From Candidatus Macondimonas diazotrophica (GTDB lineage: Bacteria > Pseudomonadota > Gammaproteobacteria > UBA5335), in the NCBI RefSeq assembly GCF_004684205.1, contig NZ_SRIO01000010.1:1-64000 (forward strand): a stretch of DNA of 64,000 nucleotides, written 5' to 3'. The notes below the pieces were generated by a model. The model was not told the DNA's origin and did no database searches. It saw only the letters and a list, made by a program, of their open reading frames with translations. Shown in pieces: positions 28,068-38,573 of this stretch (its first letter is position 1; each line of letters starts with the position of its first letter). The position numbers were made by a program, and so were the translations under genes.

Positions 28068-30626
28068 ATGGCCCCGAAACGCTTTTCAATCGAAGTCCAG
28101 GCCCGCCTGCCGGCACGGCTGGCCGATCTCGACGTCCTCGCCAACAACCTGTTGTACGCTTGGGATCGGCGTGTGCGGCGCGTCTTCCGGCACATGGATC
28201 CCATCCTGTGGGACCGCTGCGGCCACAATCCCAAGGTGTTTCTGCGGCAGATCTCCCAGCGCCGTCTGGAGGAGCTGCTCGATGACATCAATTTCATGGA
28301 GGAGTACGAATACGCCCTGACCGTTTCGCGGCACTACCAGGACCAGACACGCCGCCTGCACCCGAAACTGACGCGCCATCTGGATCCGACCAACGATGTC
28401 ATCGCCTATTTCTGCGCCGAATTCGGCCTGCACGAAAGCTTGCCCATCTATTCCGGCGGGCTCGGCATCCTGGCGGGCGACTATTGCAAGGCCGCGAGCG
28501 ATCTCGGACTGCCTTTCGTGGCCGTCGGGCTGATGTACCACCAAGGCTATTTCACCCAGATCATCGATGAACATGCCGAACAGCGCGCCGAGTTTCATCC
28601 CCATCGACTGGAAGATCTCCCGATCACCCCAGCGCTCGGACCCGATGGCCGGCCGGTAGAAATCCAGCTCGGCTTCCCGGGCCGCAACGTTGCGGTTCGC
28701 GTCTGGCAGGCGATGGTGGGACATCTCAAGCTCTATCTGCTCGATACCGACGTGCCGAGCAATCACGACGAAGACCGCGCCATCACCTATCAACTTTATG
28801 GCGGCGACCGCATCACCCGGCTGAGCCAGGAGATCGTGCTGGGCATTGGCGGCGTGCGTGCCCTGCATGCACTGGGCGTCACGCCTGCGGTCTGGCACAT
28901 CAACGAAGGTCATGCCGCCTTTCTGGTCCTGGAACGCTGCCGCGAACACGTTGCCCGGGGAATGCCGCTGACCGCCGCGCTGGAACAGGTGGCCGGCGCC
29001 ACCGTGTTTACCACCCATACGCCGGTGCCGGCGGGTCACGATGTATTCGATCGCGCGCTGATCGAGCCGTATCTGAAGGACATGGCGCACGATCTCGGCA
29101 TCGGCATGGACGAGCTGATGGGGCTGGGCCGTTCGCCCGGACATGAGTCGGGCTTCAATATGACCACGCTGGGGCTGCGCGGCTCACGTTTCCACAATGG
29201 GGTGAGCCGGATCCACGGCGAGGTCGCTTCCCGCATGGAAGCCTACCACTGGCCGCAGGTTCCGCCGTCGGAAAATCCCATTGGCTATGTCACCAATGGG
29301 GTGCATGTAATGACCTTCCTGGCCAGTGAATGGGTGATGCTGTTCGATTCCCGCTCGCGGGGCTGGCGTGAATACATGACCGACCGCCGGTTCTGGACCG
29401 ATTACGTCCAGGCCATCCCCGATCAGTCCTTCTGGAGTCTGCGCCAGAACATCAAGACCGGCTTGCTGGACTATGCGCGCGAAGTGCTGTGCCGCCAATA
29501 TCGGCGCAATCACATGGGTGAAGCCCACATCCAGCGTCTGCTGTCGCATCTGTCGCCCAACGGTCATCCTCCGCTGGTCCTGGGCTTCGCCCGCCGTTTC
29601 GCGACCTACAAGCGTGCAACGCTGATGTTCCGCGATCCGGTCCGGCTTGCACGCATCCTGAACCAGACCGATCGCCCCATCGTGCTGCTCTTCGCCGGCA
29701 AGGCACACCCCCAGGATCGGCCCGGCCAGGATCTGATCCGCATCATCGGCGACTATTCGGAACAGCCCGAGTTCGAAGGCAAGTTGTTCTTCATCGAAAA
29801 CTACGACCTGGCGCTGGGGCGCAAACTGGTCGCCGGCGTGGATGTCTGGCTCAACAATCCGGAATACCCCATGGAGGCCTGTGGCACCTCGGGTCAGAAA
29901 GCCGGGCTCAACGGGGCGTTGAACGTCAGCATCCTGGATGGCTGGTGGGGCGAGACCTTCGATGGGGAGAACGGCTGGGGCCTGATCCCCCAGACCGGAG
30001 TCGATCCCGATACCCGGGACCGGCTGGAAGCCGAGGAGTTGCTCGACGTGCTCGAACACGAGGTCATTCCGCTCTACTTCAACCGCAACAGCCAGGGCTA
30101 CTCACCCGGCTGGGTCAAGCGCTCGAAGGCCGCCATGCAGAGCATTCTCCCGCGCCACAGTGCGGAGCGCATGCTGCACGACTACATCGAACAGTACTAC
30201 ACTCCGGCGATCCATCATGGCCGGCGTCTGGCGGCCAAAGAGGGCGCGCTGGCCCGGGAACTGACCCAGTGGAAAAACAAGGTGCGCCTGGCGTGGAGCG
30301 GCGTCCGCATGACGCGGCTGGATACCCCCTCCGCTCGGATCGACGTCGACACCGCGCTCAACATCCAGGTCAAGATCGAGCTCAATGGCTTGACCCCCGA
30401 GGATGTCCGACTGGAATGTGTGCTGGGAGAGGAAGATGCTTTCGGCGCCTTCAACCGTCGGACCTGCTATGCGCTGCAGCCCGTCGGGGTAGAGGGCACG
30501 GCCACCATGTTCGGTCTGCAGGAACCCATGGCGGAAGCCGGGCTTTATGCCTACGAGGTTCGACTGTTCCCCTTCCACCCGGCGCTGGCCCATCCCTTCG
30601 AGACCGGCTGCATGCTCTGGCTGTGA
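28068..30626 (+). CDS. glgP: Alpha-glucan phosphorylase, DUF3417 type
   Basis: This 852-residue enzyme releases glucose-1-phosphate from glycogen or maltodextrin. The N-terminal DUF3417 segment (about 10-110, NNLLYAWDRRVRRVF) marks the short GlgP subfamily rather than the E. coli type. The core has AEFGLHESLPIYSGGLGILAGD, WHINEGHAAF and THTPVPAGHD. The PLP-binding region is GTSGQKAGLNG, where Lys carries the cofactor. No other glycogen gene is linked. A putative MATE gene starts 67 bases downstream. Confidence 0.93.
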   Translation: MAPKRFSIEVQARLPARLADLDVLANNLLYAWDRRVRRVFRHMDPILWDRCGHNPKVFLRQISQRRLEELLDDINFMEEYEYALTVSRHYQDQTRRLHPKLTRHLDPTNDVIAYFCAEFGLHESLPIYSGGLGILAGDYCKAASDLGLPFVAVGLMYHQGYFTQIIDEHAEQRAEFHPHRLEDLPITPALGPDGRPVEIQLGFPGRNVAVRVWQAMVGHLKLYLLDTDVPSNHDEDRAITYQLYGGDRITRLSQEIVLGIGGVRALHALGVTPAVWHINEGHAAFLVLERCREHVARGMPLTAALEQVAGATVFTTHTPVPAGHDVFDRALIEPYLKDMAHDLGIGMDELMGLGRSPGHESGFNMTTLGLRGSRFHNGVSRIHGEVASRMEAYHWPQVPPSENPIGYVTNGVHVMTFLASEWVMLFDSRSRGWREYMTDRRFWTDYVQAIPDQSFWSLRQNIKTGLLDYAREVLCRQYRRNHMGEAHIQRLLSHLSPNGHPPLVLGFARRFATYKRATLMFRDPVRLARILNQTDRPIVLLFAGKAHPQDRPGQDLIRIIGDYSEQPEFEGKLFFIENYDLALGRKLVAGVDVWLNNPEYPMEACGTSGQKAGLNGALNVSILDGWWGETFDGENGWGLIPQTGVDPDTRDRLEAEELLDVLEHEVIPLYFNRNSQGYSPGWVKRSKAAMQSILPRHSAERMLHDYIEQYYTPAIHHGRRLAAKEGALARELTQWKNKVRLAWSGVRMTRLDTPSARIDVDTALNIQVKIELNGLTPEDVRLECVLGEEDAFGAFNRRTCYALQPVGVEGTATMFGLQEPMAEAGLYAYEVRLFPFHPALAHPFETGCMLWL

Positions 30627-30693
30627 CACCGATGCCGAACGTCGCGCCCCATCGCACACGAGGACGCCGCATCCTGCAGCAGCCCGGATTCGC

Positions 30694-32022
30694 GTGAAGG
30701 ACACCGCTCCGGGCTACCGGACACTGGTCCGGCTCGCCATTCCGGTCATCCTGGCCAACGCGGCAACCCCGTTGTTGGGTCTGGCCGACACAGCAGTGAT
30801 CGGGCGCACCGGCGATGCCACCGCGATCGGCGCAATCGCCTTGGGCGCGCTGATCTTCAGTGTCCTGTCCTGGGGCTTCGCCTTCCTGCGCATGGGCACC
30901 ACGGGATTCGTGGCCCAAGCCGCGGGCGCAGGGGACCCGGTCGAAGTGCGGGCCATCGTCGCCCGCACCCTCATTACCGGCCTATTCCTCGGCATGGCGT
31001 TGATCCTGCTGCAAATCCCGCTGCGCGTTGCCGCGCTGGGCCTGCTTGGTGGCAGCGAACCGGTGGAAACGGGCGTCCGGCACTATTTTCACATCCGCAT
31101 CTGGGGCGCGCCGGCCACCCTCGGACTGTACGCGCTGCTCGGCACACTGATCGGTCTCGGCCGGATGCATGCGCTGCTCGGGCTGCAACTGTTGCTGAAC
31201 GGATTGAACCTTGCCCTGGACGTCGGGTTCGTGCTGGGGCTGGGATGGGGCGTGCGAGGGATCGCGCTCGGCACCGTGATCGCCGAATGGATCGCCTTCG
31301 CTGTCGGCTGCCGGCTCGTGTGGCGGCTGATTCATCCCGGACGGCGGTCCCAGACCGCCATGTGGCCGTGGAAACGCATCCTGATGCGCCACGAATGGCG
31401 GCGCATGATGAGCGCCAACACCGATATCCTGTGGCGGACCCTGGCGCTGCTCGCCGGTTTCGCCTGGTTCACCAACCAGGGTGCCCGGTTTGGCGATGTG
31501 ACCTTGGCCGCCAATCACATTTTGATGCAGTTCACGATACTGTCCGCCTTTTTCCTGGACGGATTTGCCTTCGTTCTCGAATCACAGGTTGGCCATGCCA
31601 AGGGTGCGCGCGAGGCGAAGCGGCTTCGCCTTGTGGTCATCCGCTCGACCGTTCTGGCCGGAATCACGGCCACGGCGCTGTCACTCGTCATCCTGCTTGC
31701 CGGACCCTGGTTGGTGGACCGGCTCACGACACTCGAGAGCGTGCGCGAACAGGCCCGGATCGCGCTGCCTTGGGCTGCGCTGTATGTGGCGTGCTCGTTC
31801 CCTGCGTTTCAGTTGGATGGCATCTTTGTCGGTGCCGGCGACAGCCGCCCGATGCGCAACGCGACCGTGATGGCGTTGTTGAGCTTCCTTGTCGCCGCGC
31901 TACTGCTGGTGCCAAGGGCTGAAAACCACGGGTTGTGGATCGCCTTCGTGGGCTATGTGATCGCCCGGGGCCTGTTTCTCGGCCGCTATCTGCCCAGGCT
32001 TGCACGCCAGCTGCGATCCTAG
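30694..32022 (+). CDS. MATE-family efflux transporter, DinF-like
   Basis: This 442-residue protein has twelve predicted membrane helices and the MATE duplicated architecture: PVILANAATPLLGLADTAVIG in the first helix pair, FLRMGTTGFVAQAAGAGD, and a second half starting near ILWRTLALLAGFAWF. DinF-type MATE proteins export cationic drugs or organic acids using Na+ or H+. The start is the GTG at 30694 next to the first family match; the open frame upstream lies over the glgP 3' end. It is possibly co-transcribed with glgP. The tRNA-His gene is convergent 65 bases downstream. Confidence 0.88.
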   Translation: MKDTAPGYRTLVRLAIPVILANAATPLLGLADTAVIGRTGDATAIGAIALGALIFSVLSWGFAFLRMGTTGFVAQAAGAGDPVEVRAIVARTLITGLFLGMALILLQIPLRVAALGLLGGSEPVETGVRHYFHIRIWGAPATLGLYALLGTLIGLGRMHALLGLQLLLNGLNLALDVGFVLGLGWGVRGIALGTVIAEWIAFAVGCRLVWRLIHPGRRSQTAMWPWKRILMRHEWRRMMSANTDILWRTLALLAGFAWFTNQGARFGDVTLAANHILMQFTILSAFFLDGFAFVLESQVGHAKGAREAKRLRLVVIRSTVLAGITATALSLVILLAGPWLVDRLTTLESVREQARIALPWAALYVACSFPAFQLDGIFVGAGDSRPMRNATVMALLSFLVAALLLVPRAENHGLWIAFVGYVIARGLFLGRYLPRLARQLRS

Positions 32023-32086
32023 GCCGCACGCAGTGCGGTCAGGGCACGCGCGCACCCGTTGAAACGGCTGGAGATCAAGGGGGGGA

Positions 32087-32163
32087 TGGGGTGGACGATG
32101 GGGCTCGAACCCACGACCGCTGGAATCACAATCCAGAGCTCTACCGACTGAGCTACGTCCACC
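32087..32163 (-). tRNA. tRNA-His(GTG)
   Basis: The cloverleaf reads on the minus strand with a 7-bp acceptor, an encoded CCA, the TTCGAGC T-loop region and the anticodon loop TTGTGAT, anticodon GTG. An extra G at the 5' end (-1, opposite C73) is present, as required for tRNA-His. It is last of a three-tRNA operon. Confidence 0.95.
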
Positions 32164-32205
32164 ATAGACTTGTACGAAGCTGCAACCCGCTCGCCGGCGG
32201 ATCAG

Positions 32206-32282
32206 TGGCGCGCCCGGCAGGACTCGAACCTGCAACCCTCGGCTTAGAAGGCCGATGCTCTGTCCGGTTGAGCTACAGGCGC
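32206..32282 (-). tRNA. tRNA-Arg(TCT)
   Basis: The acceptor GCGCCTG pairs with CGGGCGC, and CCA is encoded. The anticodon loop is CTTCTAA, anticodon TCT. It is the middle gene of the operon. Confidence 0.95.
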
Positions 32283-32304
32283 TCTCCTGAACACCCTGGC
32301 GGGT

Positions 32305-32381
<77 letters not shown>

Positions 32382-32447
32382 AGAGACTGATCCGAGGCTC
32401 GGCCTTACCGTCCCAAGGCGGTGACGCCAAAAACAGCAAGGTTGCAA

Positions 32448-32476
32448 ATCATAGCGGCCGTTTCGGCCAGCGTCAA
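32448..32476 (-). promoter_or_regulatory. Promoter of the Pro-Arg-His tRNA operon
   Basis: On the minus strand, TTGACG (32476-32471) is followed after exactly 17 bases by TATGAT (32453-32448). This is the best sigma-70 match seen in the window. It points straight into the tRNA cluster. Confidence 0.75.
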
Positions 32477-32667
32477 TTTCCTGAAGGCGGGTCCGCGACA
32501 GGGAGCCGGATGGCTCCGGCGCCGGCGCGCCGGGTATCATGCTCGTACCGGCAGCCAAGCGGACGCTGCCGGGATCCGGCGCACCCTCGCCAAGGCCGTG
32601 CACCCACCGCAACGACCCGCAATGCTCCGCAACCCGCGGCCCGGACCTGATGCTGAAAAGGACCCCC

Positions 32668-34563
32668 ATGACCGACGCCACGCCCGAACCGATCGTGCTG
32701 ATTTCAGAGCAGGCCGATCCGGAGACACTGGCGAGCCTCGAAGCGGAGCTGACCAAGGCCGAGGCATCGACGCTCGAACGCCGTACCCTCGATCAATGGC
32801 TCGCCGACACCCGTCCACAGACTCGCCTGGTGTGTCTGCTGTCGGACGCCGAGTTGCGCCGGTTGCTGACCGACGAACGCGTGGGCGATTGGCAGATCGC
32901 GGTCCTGCCGCTCAAAACCAATCGCAGTGCCCAGGTCAGCTTCGGCGTGCCCGCGCATCTGGGTCAGGCGCTCAAGGGCGCACTGGAGATGGAGAATCCC
33001 ACACGCATCGATCTGCTGACCTGCAACGGACAGATCATGCTCGGCACGCTGATCGTCGGCAACGTCTGGGGTCTGCACGCGCCGATCACGAAGCCGCACT
33101 TCTGGCGTGATCTCATCACCACCCTGGGACACCTGCGCAGTCTGCGGCTGCAGGCTTTTTCCATCACCACGGGCAAGGGGCAGAAACAGGATCTGGCGGC
33201 CATGGGGGTGACGGTCTTTGGTCACAACTTTGCGGGACTGTCCACCACAGCCATTCACCAGGCGCTCATGCCCAATGATGGCCGGCTCAACGCCTTCATC
33301 CTGTCTCCGACCAGCGTGCTGAGCCATTTGTGGTTCCTGCTCAAGCTGCGCTTCCAGCGCCCGTTCTCGATGCGTCAGCTGCCGGACAGCATGGGTTTCA
33401 TCCGCAGCCAGTCGCTCATCATCACCAGTCAGCATCCGCTCGAGTCAACGCTCGACGGCCAGACGATGGAGACAAGCGAGTGGCACATCGAGGTTCGCCA
33501 GGACGCCGCAGCCGTCTTCATCAACAAACGGCTGGAATTGAGTACCGAAGAGGGCGATACGCGCGATTCGCTGCGCACCAGCCACCTCCCCAATCTGGCG
33601 GCCAGCCGCATGCTGAGAGACCGGCCGCTGCCGTTTCTGCCGCATGCGGCCGAGGCCGACTTTCGCGAACTGTTTCTCACGCTGCGCAGCAATGCCGAGC
33701 CGTCGGTGCCGTTCGTCCTGCTGATGATCCTGAGCACGCTGCTGGCCAGCACCGGCCTGTTTCTCAACTCGGCATCGGTGATCATCGGGGCAATGATCCT
33801 GGCGCCGCTGATGTCTCCCATCATTTCCCTGTCCATGGGCATTGTGCGGTCCGATCGCTCACTGGTACAGCCCAGTCTCAAGACCCTGGCCGCCGGGCTG
33901 TCGATGGGGCTGGTCTGCGCTGCAATCTTCGCCCTGCTGACCCCGCTGCGGACACTGACGCCCGAAATGGCGGGCCGACTGAACCCCAGTCTGCTGGACC
34001 TGATGGTGGCGCTGCTCTCCGGCGTGGCTGGGGCCTATGCCCATGCCAAGGAAGAGATTGCCAGGAGCTTGGCCGGAGTTGCGATCGCGGTCGCCTTGGT
34101 CCCGCCGCTGGCGGTAGTCGGCATCGGTGTGGGCTGGATGGACACCGCCACGATGCTGGGCGCGAGTCTGCTGCTCATCACCAACCTGATCGGCATCATG
34201 CTGGCCTCCAGTGCAACGTTCATCATGCTCGGTTTCGCGCCGATCAGCCGTGCACGCAAAGCCCTGCGGTTGAGTCTCGTGCTGATGCTGCTGGTGACCA
34301 TTCCACTCAGCTTGCGCTTCGATCGCATGGTCGATCAGAACGCGATTCAGGACACCCTGTCGCGGATCGCCGCCAACCATCCCGAAGACGGCATCCTCGA
34401 TGTGCGCGAAGTGATTCTGTCCGGCAAGAAGCCGCTGATCCGGCTCGATGTACGCGTGCAACAGGACTGGAATGAGACCATGATGGACCGGCACAAGGCC
34501 CGCATCGAGCAGACGCTGGGCTACCCGGCCGACCTGGAGTTTTCCGTGGTCCATGTCCGCTGA
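32668..34563 (+). CDS. DUF389 / TIGR00341 family membrane protein with cytoplasmic N-terminal domain
   Basis: This is a 631-residue protein. The N-terminal 330 residues are soluble; part of this region (about residues 90-320, QVSFGVPAHLGQALKGALE, FSMRQLPDSMGFI and SQSLIITS) recalls a diacylglycerol-kinase-like lipid/nucleotide domain, which is an inference. The DUF389 membrane domain begins near residue 340 (SNAEPSVPFVLLMILSTLLA, then NSASVIIGAMILAPLMSPI) with about six helices. A short soluble C-terminus follows. The family function is unknown. ATG 32668 has AAAAGGA six bases upstream. No operon partner is evident; folD begins 175 bases downstream. Confidence 0.85.
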   Translation: MTDATPEPIVLISEQADPETLASLEAELTKAEASTLERRTLDQWLADTRPQTRLVCLLSDAELRRLLTDERVGDWQIAVLPLKTNRSAQVSFGVPAHLGQALKGALEMENPTRIDLLTCNGQIMLGTLIVGNVWGLHAPITKPHFWRDLITTLGHLRSLRLQAFSITTGKGQKQDLAAMGVTVFGHNFAGLSTTAIHQALMPNDGRLNAFILSPTSVLSHLWFLLKLRFQRPFSMRQLPDSMGFIRSQSLIITSQHPLESTLDGQTMETSEWHIEVRQDAAAVFINKRLELSTEEGDTRDSLRTSHLPNLAASRMLRDRPLPFLPHAAEADFRELFLTLRSNAEPSVPFVLLMILSTLLASTGLFLNSASVIIGAMILAPLMSPIISLSMGIVRSDRSLVQPSLKTLAAGLSMGLVCAAIFALLTPLRTLTPEMAGRLNPSLLDLMVALLSGVAGAYAHAKEEIARSLAGVAIAVALVPPLAVVGIGVGWMDTATMLGASLLLITNLIGIMLASSATFIMLGFAPISRARKALRLSLVLMLLVTIPLSLRFDRMVDQNAIQDTLSRIAANHPEDGILDVREVILSGKKPLIRLDVRVQQDWNETMMDRHKARIEQTLGYPADLEFSVVHVR

Positions 34564-34738
34564 TCGGCCGGATGTGGGCGTCTTTCGTACCGGCCAGTGC
34601 GTCGAGGAATCATCGCCACTGCTTGCTGCGCGGTAGCGGCCATGCGAGAATCGCCCCCCAACCTCGCCAGCCGCTCCGGGTTGATACGACCACCGTGCAC
34701 CGTTTTCCAGCCGCTTCGATGATGCCCCGGGGGATTCC

Positions 34739-35608
34739 ATGAGTGCCCGCACCCTGGACGGTCGCGCGCTGGCGCAAACGCTGCGCAGCCGTATTGCCGC
34801 CCAAGTCAGCGCCTGGCGCGCCGAGGGGCGACGCGCCCCCGGCCTGGCCGTCATCCTGGTCGGTGACGATCCGGCATCGGCGGTCTACGTGCGCAACAAG
34901 CGCACCGCCTGTGACGCCGCAGGCTTCGCTTCGCACCACCACCCGCTGCCGGCGAACACTTCCCAACAACAGCTGCTGGATCTCATCGCGACGATGAATG
35001 CCGATCCAACGATCGACGGCATTCTGGTCCAGCTCCCCCTGCCCCCGCATATCGACAGCGAAGCGATCATCGAACGCATCGATCCGACCAAGGATGTCGA
35101 TGGCTTTCACCCGTACAATGTCGGCCGGCTGGCGCTGCGCCTGCCGCTGCTGCGCCCCTGTACGCCGCGCGGCATCATGCTGCTGCTGGAGCAGACCGGC
35201 ATCGACCTGCGCGGCCAGCGCGCCGTGGTCGTTGGCGCCTCCAACATCGTCGGCCGCCCGATGGCGCTGGAACTCCTGCTGGCCGGCGCCACCGTGACAG
35301 TCTGTCATCGCTTCACGCGCGATCTGGCCGCCGAAGTGGGCGCAGCCGAAATCGTGATTGCCGCGGTTGGCAAGCCGGGACTCATCCCCGGCGGCTGGAT
35401 CCAGCCCGGCGCGATCGTCATCGATGTCGGCATCAACCGACTGGCCGACGGTTCGCTGGTGGGTGATGTGGCGCCGCAGGCCGCTGAACGGGCCGCCTGG
35501 CTGACACCGGTCCCGGGCGGCGTCGGCCCGATGACCGTGGCCATGCTGCTGCAAAACACCCTGGAAGCCTACGCACGCCGGGAGGGCGTCGCCCCCCTCG
35601 CCGATTAG
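34739..35608 (+). CDS. folD: Bifunctional methylene-THF dehydrogenase/cyclohydrolase (FolD)
   Basis: This 289-residue cytoplasmic enzyme interconverts 5,10-methylene- and 10-formyl-tetrahydrofolate. The catalytic Tyr/Lys pair is in [12 protein letters not shown], the substrate loop is GILVQLPLP, and [11 protein letters not shown] follows. The NADP-binding segment is [12 protein letters not shown], and the C-terminal [15 protein letters not shown] is invariant. The length is standard. The end is convergent with cysS. It links to purine synthesis, but the window's purT uses formate rather than 10-formyl-THF. Confidence 0.96.
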   Translation: MSARTLDGRALAQTLRSRIAAQVSAWRAEGRRAPGLAVILVGDDPASAVYVRNKRTACDAAGFASHHHPLPANTSQQQLLDLIATMNADPTIDGILVQLPLPPHIDSEAIIERIDPTKDVDGFHPYNVGRLALRLPLLRPCTPRGIMLLLEQTGIDLRGQRAVVVGASNIVGRPMALELLLAGATVTVCHRFTRDLAAEVGAAEIVIAAVGKPGLIPGGWIQPGAIVIDVGINRLADGSLVGDVAPQAAERAAWLTPVPGGVGPMTVAMLLQNTLEAYARREGVAPLAD

Positions 35609-35631
35609 GTGCATTTCACCCGGTCCTGCCG

Positions 35632-37023
35632 CTAGGCGCGCCGCCAGACGGTGCCGCCTGCCCCGTCTTCCAGCACCACGCCGTTGTGCGCCAGCTCATC
35701 GCGGATGCGATCGGCCTCGACCCAGTCGCGGCGGGCCCGTGCCTCGCGCCGCGCGGTAATCAGCGCTTCGATGGCCGCTGCGTCCAGCCCGCCCTCGGTC
35801 GTACCGGCACCCTGGAGATAGTCCTCGGCCGAGGTTTGCAGCAAGCCCACGACACCGCCCAGCGTGCGCAGGCCCGCGCCCAACGCCGCGGCCTTTTCGC
35901 TATCGGTGTCGCGCAGGCGGTTGATCTCCCGGGCCATCTCGAAGAGCACAGCGAGCGCCTTTGAGGTGTTGAAATCGTCATTCATGGCATCGTCGAAGGC
36001 TTCCGCAAACGAACCGGTTTGCGCTGTCGTGACCGGCGGCAGGCCGCGCAGACTGAGATAAAGCCGGTCCAGTCCCTCGCGCGCCGCCTCCAGCTGGGCC
36101 TCGGTATAGATCAGCGGGCTGCGGTAGTGGCTGCCAAGAATGAAAAAGCGGAGCACCTCTCCGGAGTAGCGCGCCAGCACATCGCGGATAGTCGTGAAAT
36201 TGCCCAGCGACTTGGCCATTTTCTCTTCGCCCACCTGGACGAAGCCGACATGCATCCAGGTCTCGACGAAGGGTTCTCCGGTCGCCGCTTCGCTTTGCGC
36301 GATCTCGTTTTCATGGTGCGGAAACTGAAGATCCATCCCGCCGCCGTGAATATCGAAATGGGCGCCCAGGCACTGGGTCGCCATGGCCGAGCATTCGATA
36401 TGCCACCCCGGACGGCCTGGACCCCATGGCGAATCCCAGGCCGGTTCGCCCGGCTTGGCCTGCTTCCAGAGCACGAAATCCAGCGGATCGTCCTTGCGTG
36501 CATCGATCTCGACCCGCGCACCGGCAAGCAGGTCTTCCGGGCGCCGACCGGACAGTTTCCCGTAGGACTCGAACTGGCTGACATCGTAAAGGACATCGCC
36601 GCCCGCCCCAACGTAGGCGTAGCCCTTGTCGACGAGGGTGCGGATCATGGCCACGATGTCGGCGATGTGTGCTGTCGCGCGAGGCTGATGATCGGGCGGC
36701 AACACGCCGAGCGCCGCGGCATCCTCGTCCATGGCCTGGATGAATCGGCCGGTGAGCGCGGCGATGGATTCGCCGTTCTCGGCGGCGCGTCGGATGATCT
36801 TGTCGTCGATGTCGGTGATGTTGCGCACATAGGTCAACTCGAAACCCAGATACCGCAGGTAACGAGCGACCACATCGAACACCACCAGGACCCGGGCGTG
36901 ACCAAGATGGCAGTAGTCGTAGACGGTCATGCCGCACACATACATGCCCAGTCGGCCTGGGTGGAGGGGCTCAAGGGGCGCTTTGGTGCCGGTCAGGCTG
37001 TTGTGGATCTTCAGTGTGCTCAT
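35632..37023 (-). CDS. cysS: Cysteinyl-tRNA synthetase
   Basis: This 463-residue class I synthetase charges tRNA-Cys. The zinc-binding [16 protein letters not shown] includes the HIGH-type motif (HLGH), KMAKSLGN supplies KMSKS, and the Cys/His zinc ligands around [19 protein letters not shown] are present. The start is ATG 37023; an in-frame ATG at 37035 adds four residues. It begins 15 bases after the gltX stop, so the two synthetases are co-transcribed. Confidence 0.96.
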   Translation of the reverse strand: MSTLKIHNSLTGTKAPLEPLHPGRLGMYVCGMTVYDYCHLGHARVLVVFDVVARYLRYLGFELTYVRNITDIDDKIIRRAAENGESIAALTGRFIQAMDEDAAALGVLPPDHQPRATAHIADIVAMIRTLVDKGYAYVGAGGDVLYDVSQFESYGKLSGRRPEDLLAGARVEIDARKDDPLDFVLWKQAKPGEPAWDSPWGPGRPGWHIECSAMATQCLGAHFDIHGGGMDLQFPHHENEIAQSEAATGEPFVETWMHVGFVQVGEEKMAKSLGNFTTIRDVLARYSGEVLRFFILGSHYRSPLIYTEAQLEAAREGLDRLYLSLRGLPPVTTAQTGSFAEAFDDAMNDDFNTSKALAVLFEMAREINRLRDTDSEKAAALGAGLRTLGGVVGLLQTSAEDYLQGAGTTEGGLDAAAIEALITARREARARRDWVEADRIRDELAHNGVVLEDGAGGTVWRRA

Positions 37024-37038
37024 GGAGAAGGGCAATCC

Positions 37039-38481
37039 TTATGGCATTTCGGATCGTGCCACAGCGCAGGCCGCCTCGGCCGCAGCGAGCCGGGCACGCA
37101 CGATCGGTCGCGGCATCAGGGCAAACAGATCCCGCAGTTCGGGACCGTGTTCGCGCCCGGTCAGTGCCAGACGCAACGGGATGAACAGCGCCTTGCCACT
37201 GCGGCCGGACTGGTCGCGGACGGCGCGAGTCCAGGCGCCGGCATCGTCCGGATGCGCCTCGAACAACGCCGCGGCGAGTCGAAAGAATGCGGAGCCTGCG
37301 GCATGCAGATCCGCCAGGTCATCGGTGCCGACGAGCGGCTGGTCGGTGAACAGACACTCGGCCCATGCGCGCGCTTCGGCTGGAAAATTCACGTTTGGCG
37401 CCACGGCGCGAACGAAATCCGCACGCACGGCTTCGGGCACCCGATCGTCACCCAACTCGGCAAAGGCCAGAAAGGCGTCCACGGGCAGAGCGCTCACCGC
37501 CAGCTTCTGATAATGCATCAGCTGAGCCGGATCGAAGCGCGCAGGCGCGCGGCCGACGGCAGCGAGATCGAAAGCGGCGGCCAGTTCGTCCAGGGACAGC
37601 AGACCGGGTTTTTCCAGATGATGCCCCAGGCGCGCCAGATAGTTCACCAGCGCCAACGGCAGATAACCGGTCGCACGCAGCTCGGCGATGCTCTGACTAC
37701 CGTTGCGCTTGGACAAAGGCGCGCCGTCGTGCCCGGTGATGAGCGGCAGGTGGCCGTAGTACGGCGCCACCAGACGTAACGCTTCGAGCAGCAGGATCTG
37801 GCGTGGAGTGTTGGTCAGGTGGTCCTCGCCGCGCAGCACATGGGTAATGCCCATGTCCGCGTCGTCGACCGCGTTGCTGAAGAAAAACGCCGGAGTCCCG
37901 TCCGTTCGCCGCACCACGAAATCGCCGATATCCTTGGATTCGAAGCATTGCGGACCGCGAATGAGGTCCTCGAACACAACCGTCTGGCCTTCGGGTACCC
38001 GAAATCGCAGTGCCGCGGGCTGATTCTCAGCCATTCGCCGATCCACTTCAGCGGCCGGCAACCGGGCGCAACGGCCGTCGTAACGCGGCGGTCGGCCGGC
38101 TGCCAGCTGACTGCGCCGCTGCTCGGCAAGCGCTTCGGGCGTGCAAAAGCACGGGTACAGTCGCCCTTGGGCGCGCAGCGCCTCGAAATGCTCCGCGTAC
38201 AGATCCTGCCGCCGTGACTGGTAGAACGGCCCTTCCTGCCACGGCAGGCCGAGCCAGCGCAGGTCTTCCAGGACGCCTTCGGCATGCAGGACCGTGCTGC
38301 GCGCCGCATCGGTATCCTCAATACGCAGCACGAAATGCCCCCCCTGCCGGTACGCCAGCAGCGCGCTGAACAAGGCCGTACGCGCGTTGCCAAGGTGCAT
38401 CCGTCCGGTCGGACTTGGGGCGAATCGGGTCTTGAGCACGGAATCAGGCTCCACGGGAAATCGCCAAAGGTGCTCAATCAT
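37039..38481 (-). CDS. gltX: Glutamyl-tRNA synthetase
   Basis: This class I synthetase of about 480 residues attaches glutamate to tRNA-Glu. The HIGH motif is in FAPSPTGRMHLGNARTALFS, FVLRIEDTD follows, and the KMSKS equivalent is PLSKRNGSQS. The start is ambiguous: ATG 38481 has a poor ribosome-binding site, whereas GTG 38439, just before the first conserved residues, has GGAG at usable spacing and would give 466 residues. Some gammaproteobacteria have a second GluRS specialised for tRNA-Gln, and the sequence alone does not show which this is. Confidence 0.93.
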   Translation of the reverse strand: MIEHLWRFPVEPDSVLKTRFAPSPTGRMHLGNARTALFSALLAYRQGGHFVLRIEDTDAARSTVLHAEGVLEDLRWLGLPWQEGPFYQSRRQDLYAEHFEALRAQGRLYPCFCTPEALAEQRRSQLAAGRPPRYDGRCARLPAAEVDRRMAENQPAALRFRVPEGQTVVFEDLIRGPQCFESKDIGDFVVRRTDGTPAFFFSNAVDDADMGITHVLRGEDHLTNTPRQILLLEALRLVAPYYGHLPLITGHDGAPLSKRNGSQSIAELRATGYLPLALVNYLARLGHHLEKPGLLSLDELAAAFDLAAVGRAPARFDPAQLMHYQKLAVSALPVDAFLAFAELGDDRVPEAVRADFVRAVAPNVNFPAEARAWAECLFTDQPLVGTDDLADLHAAGSAFFRLAAALFEAHPDDAGAWTRAVRDQSGRSGKALFIPLRLALTGREHGPELRDLFALMPRPIVRARLAAAEAACAVARSEMP

Positions 38482-38573
38482 ACCAGTCACAGCAAGCACG
38501 GCGGATGAGGTCAGCTTGGCCCGGGCGAGTCGGCGCCGTATGATGGCGCCCATCCAACAGGAGTCCTGAAGTC

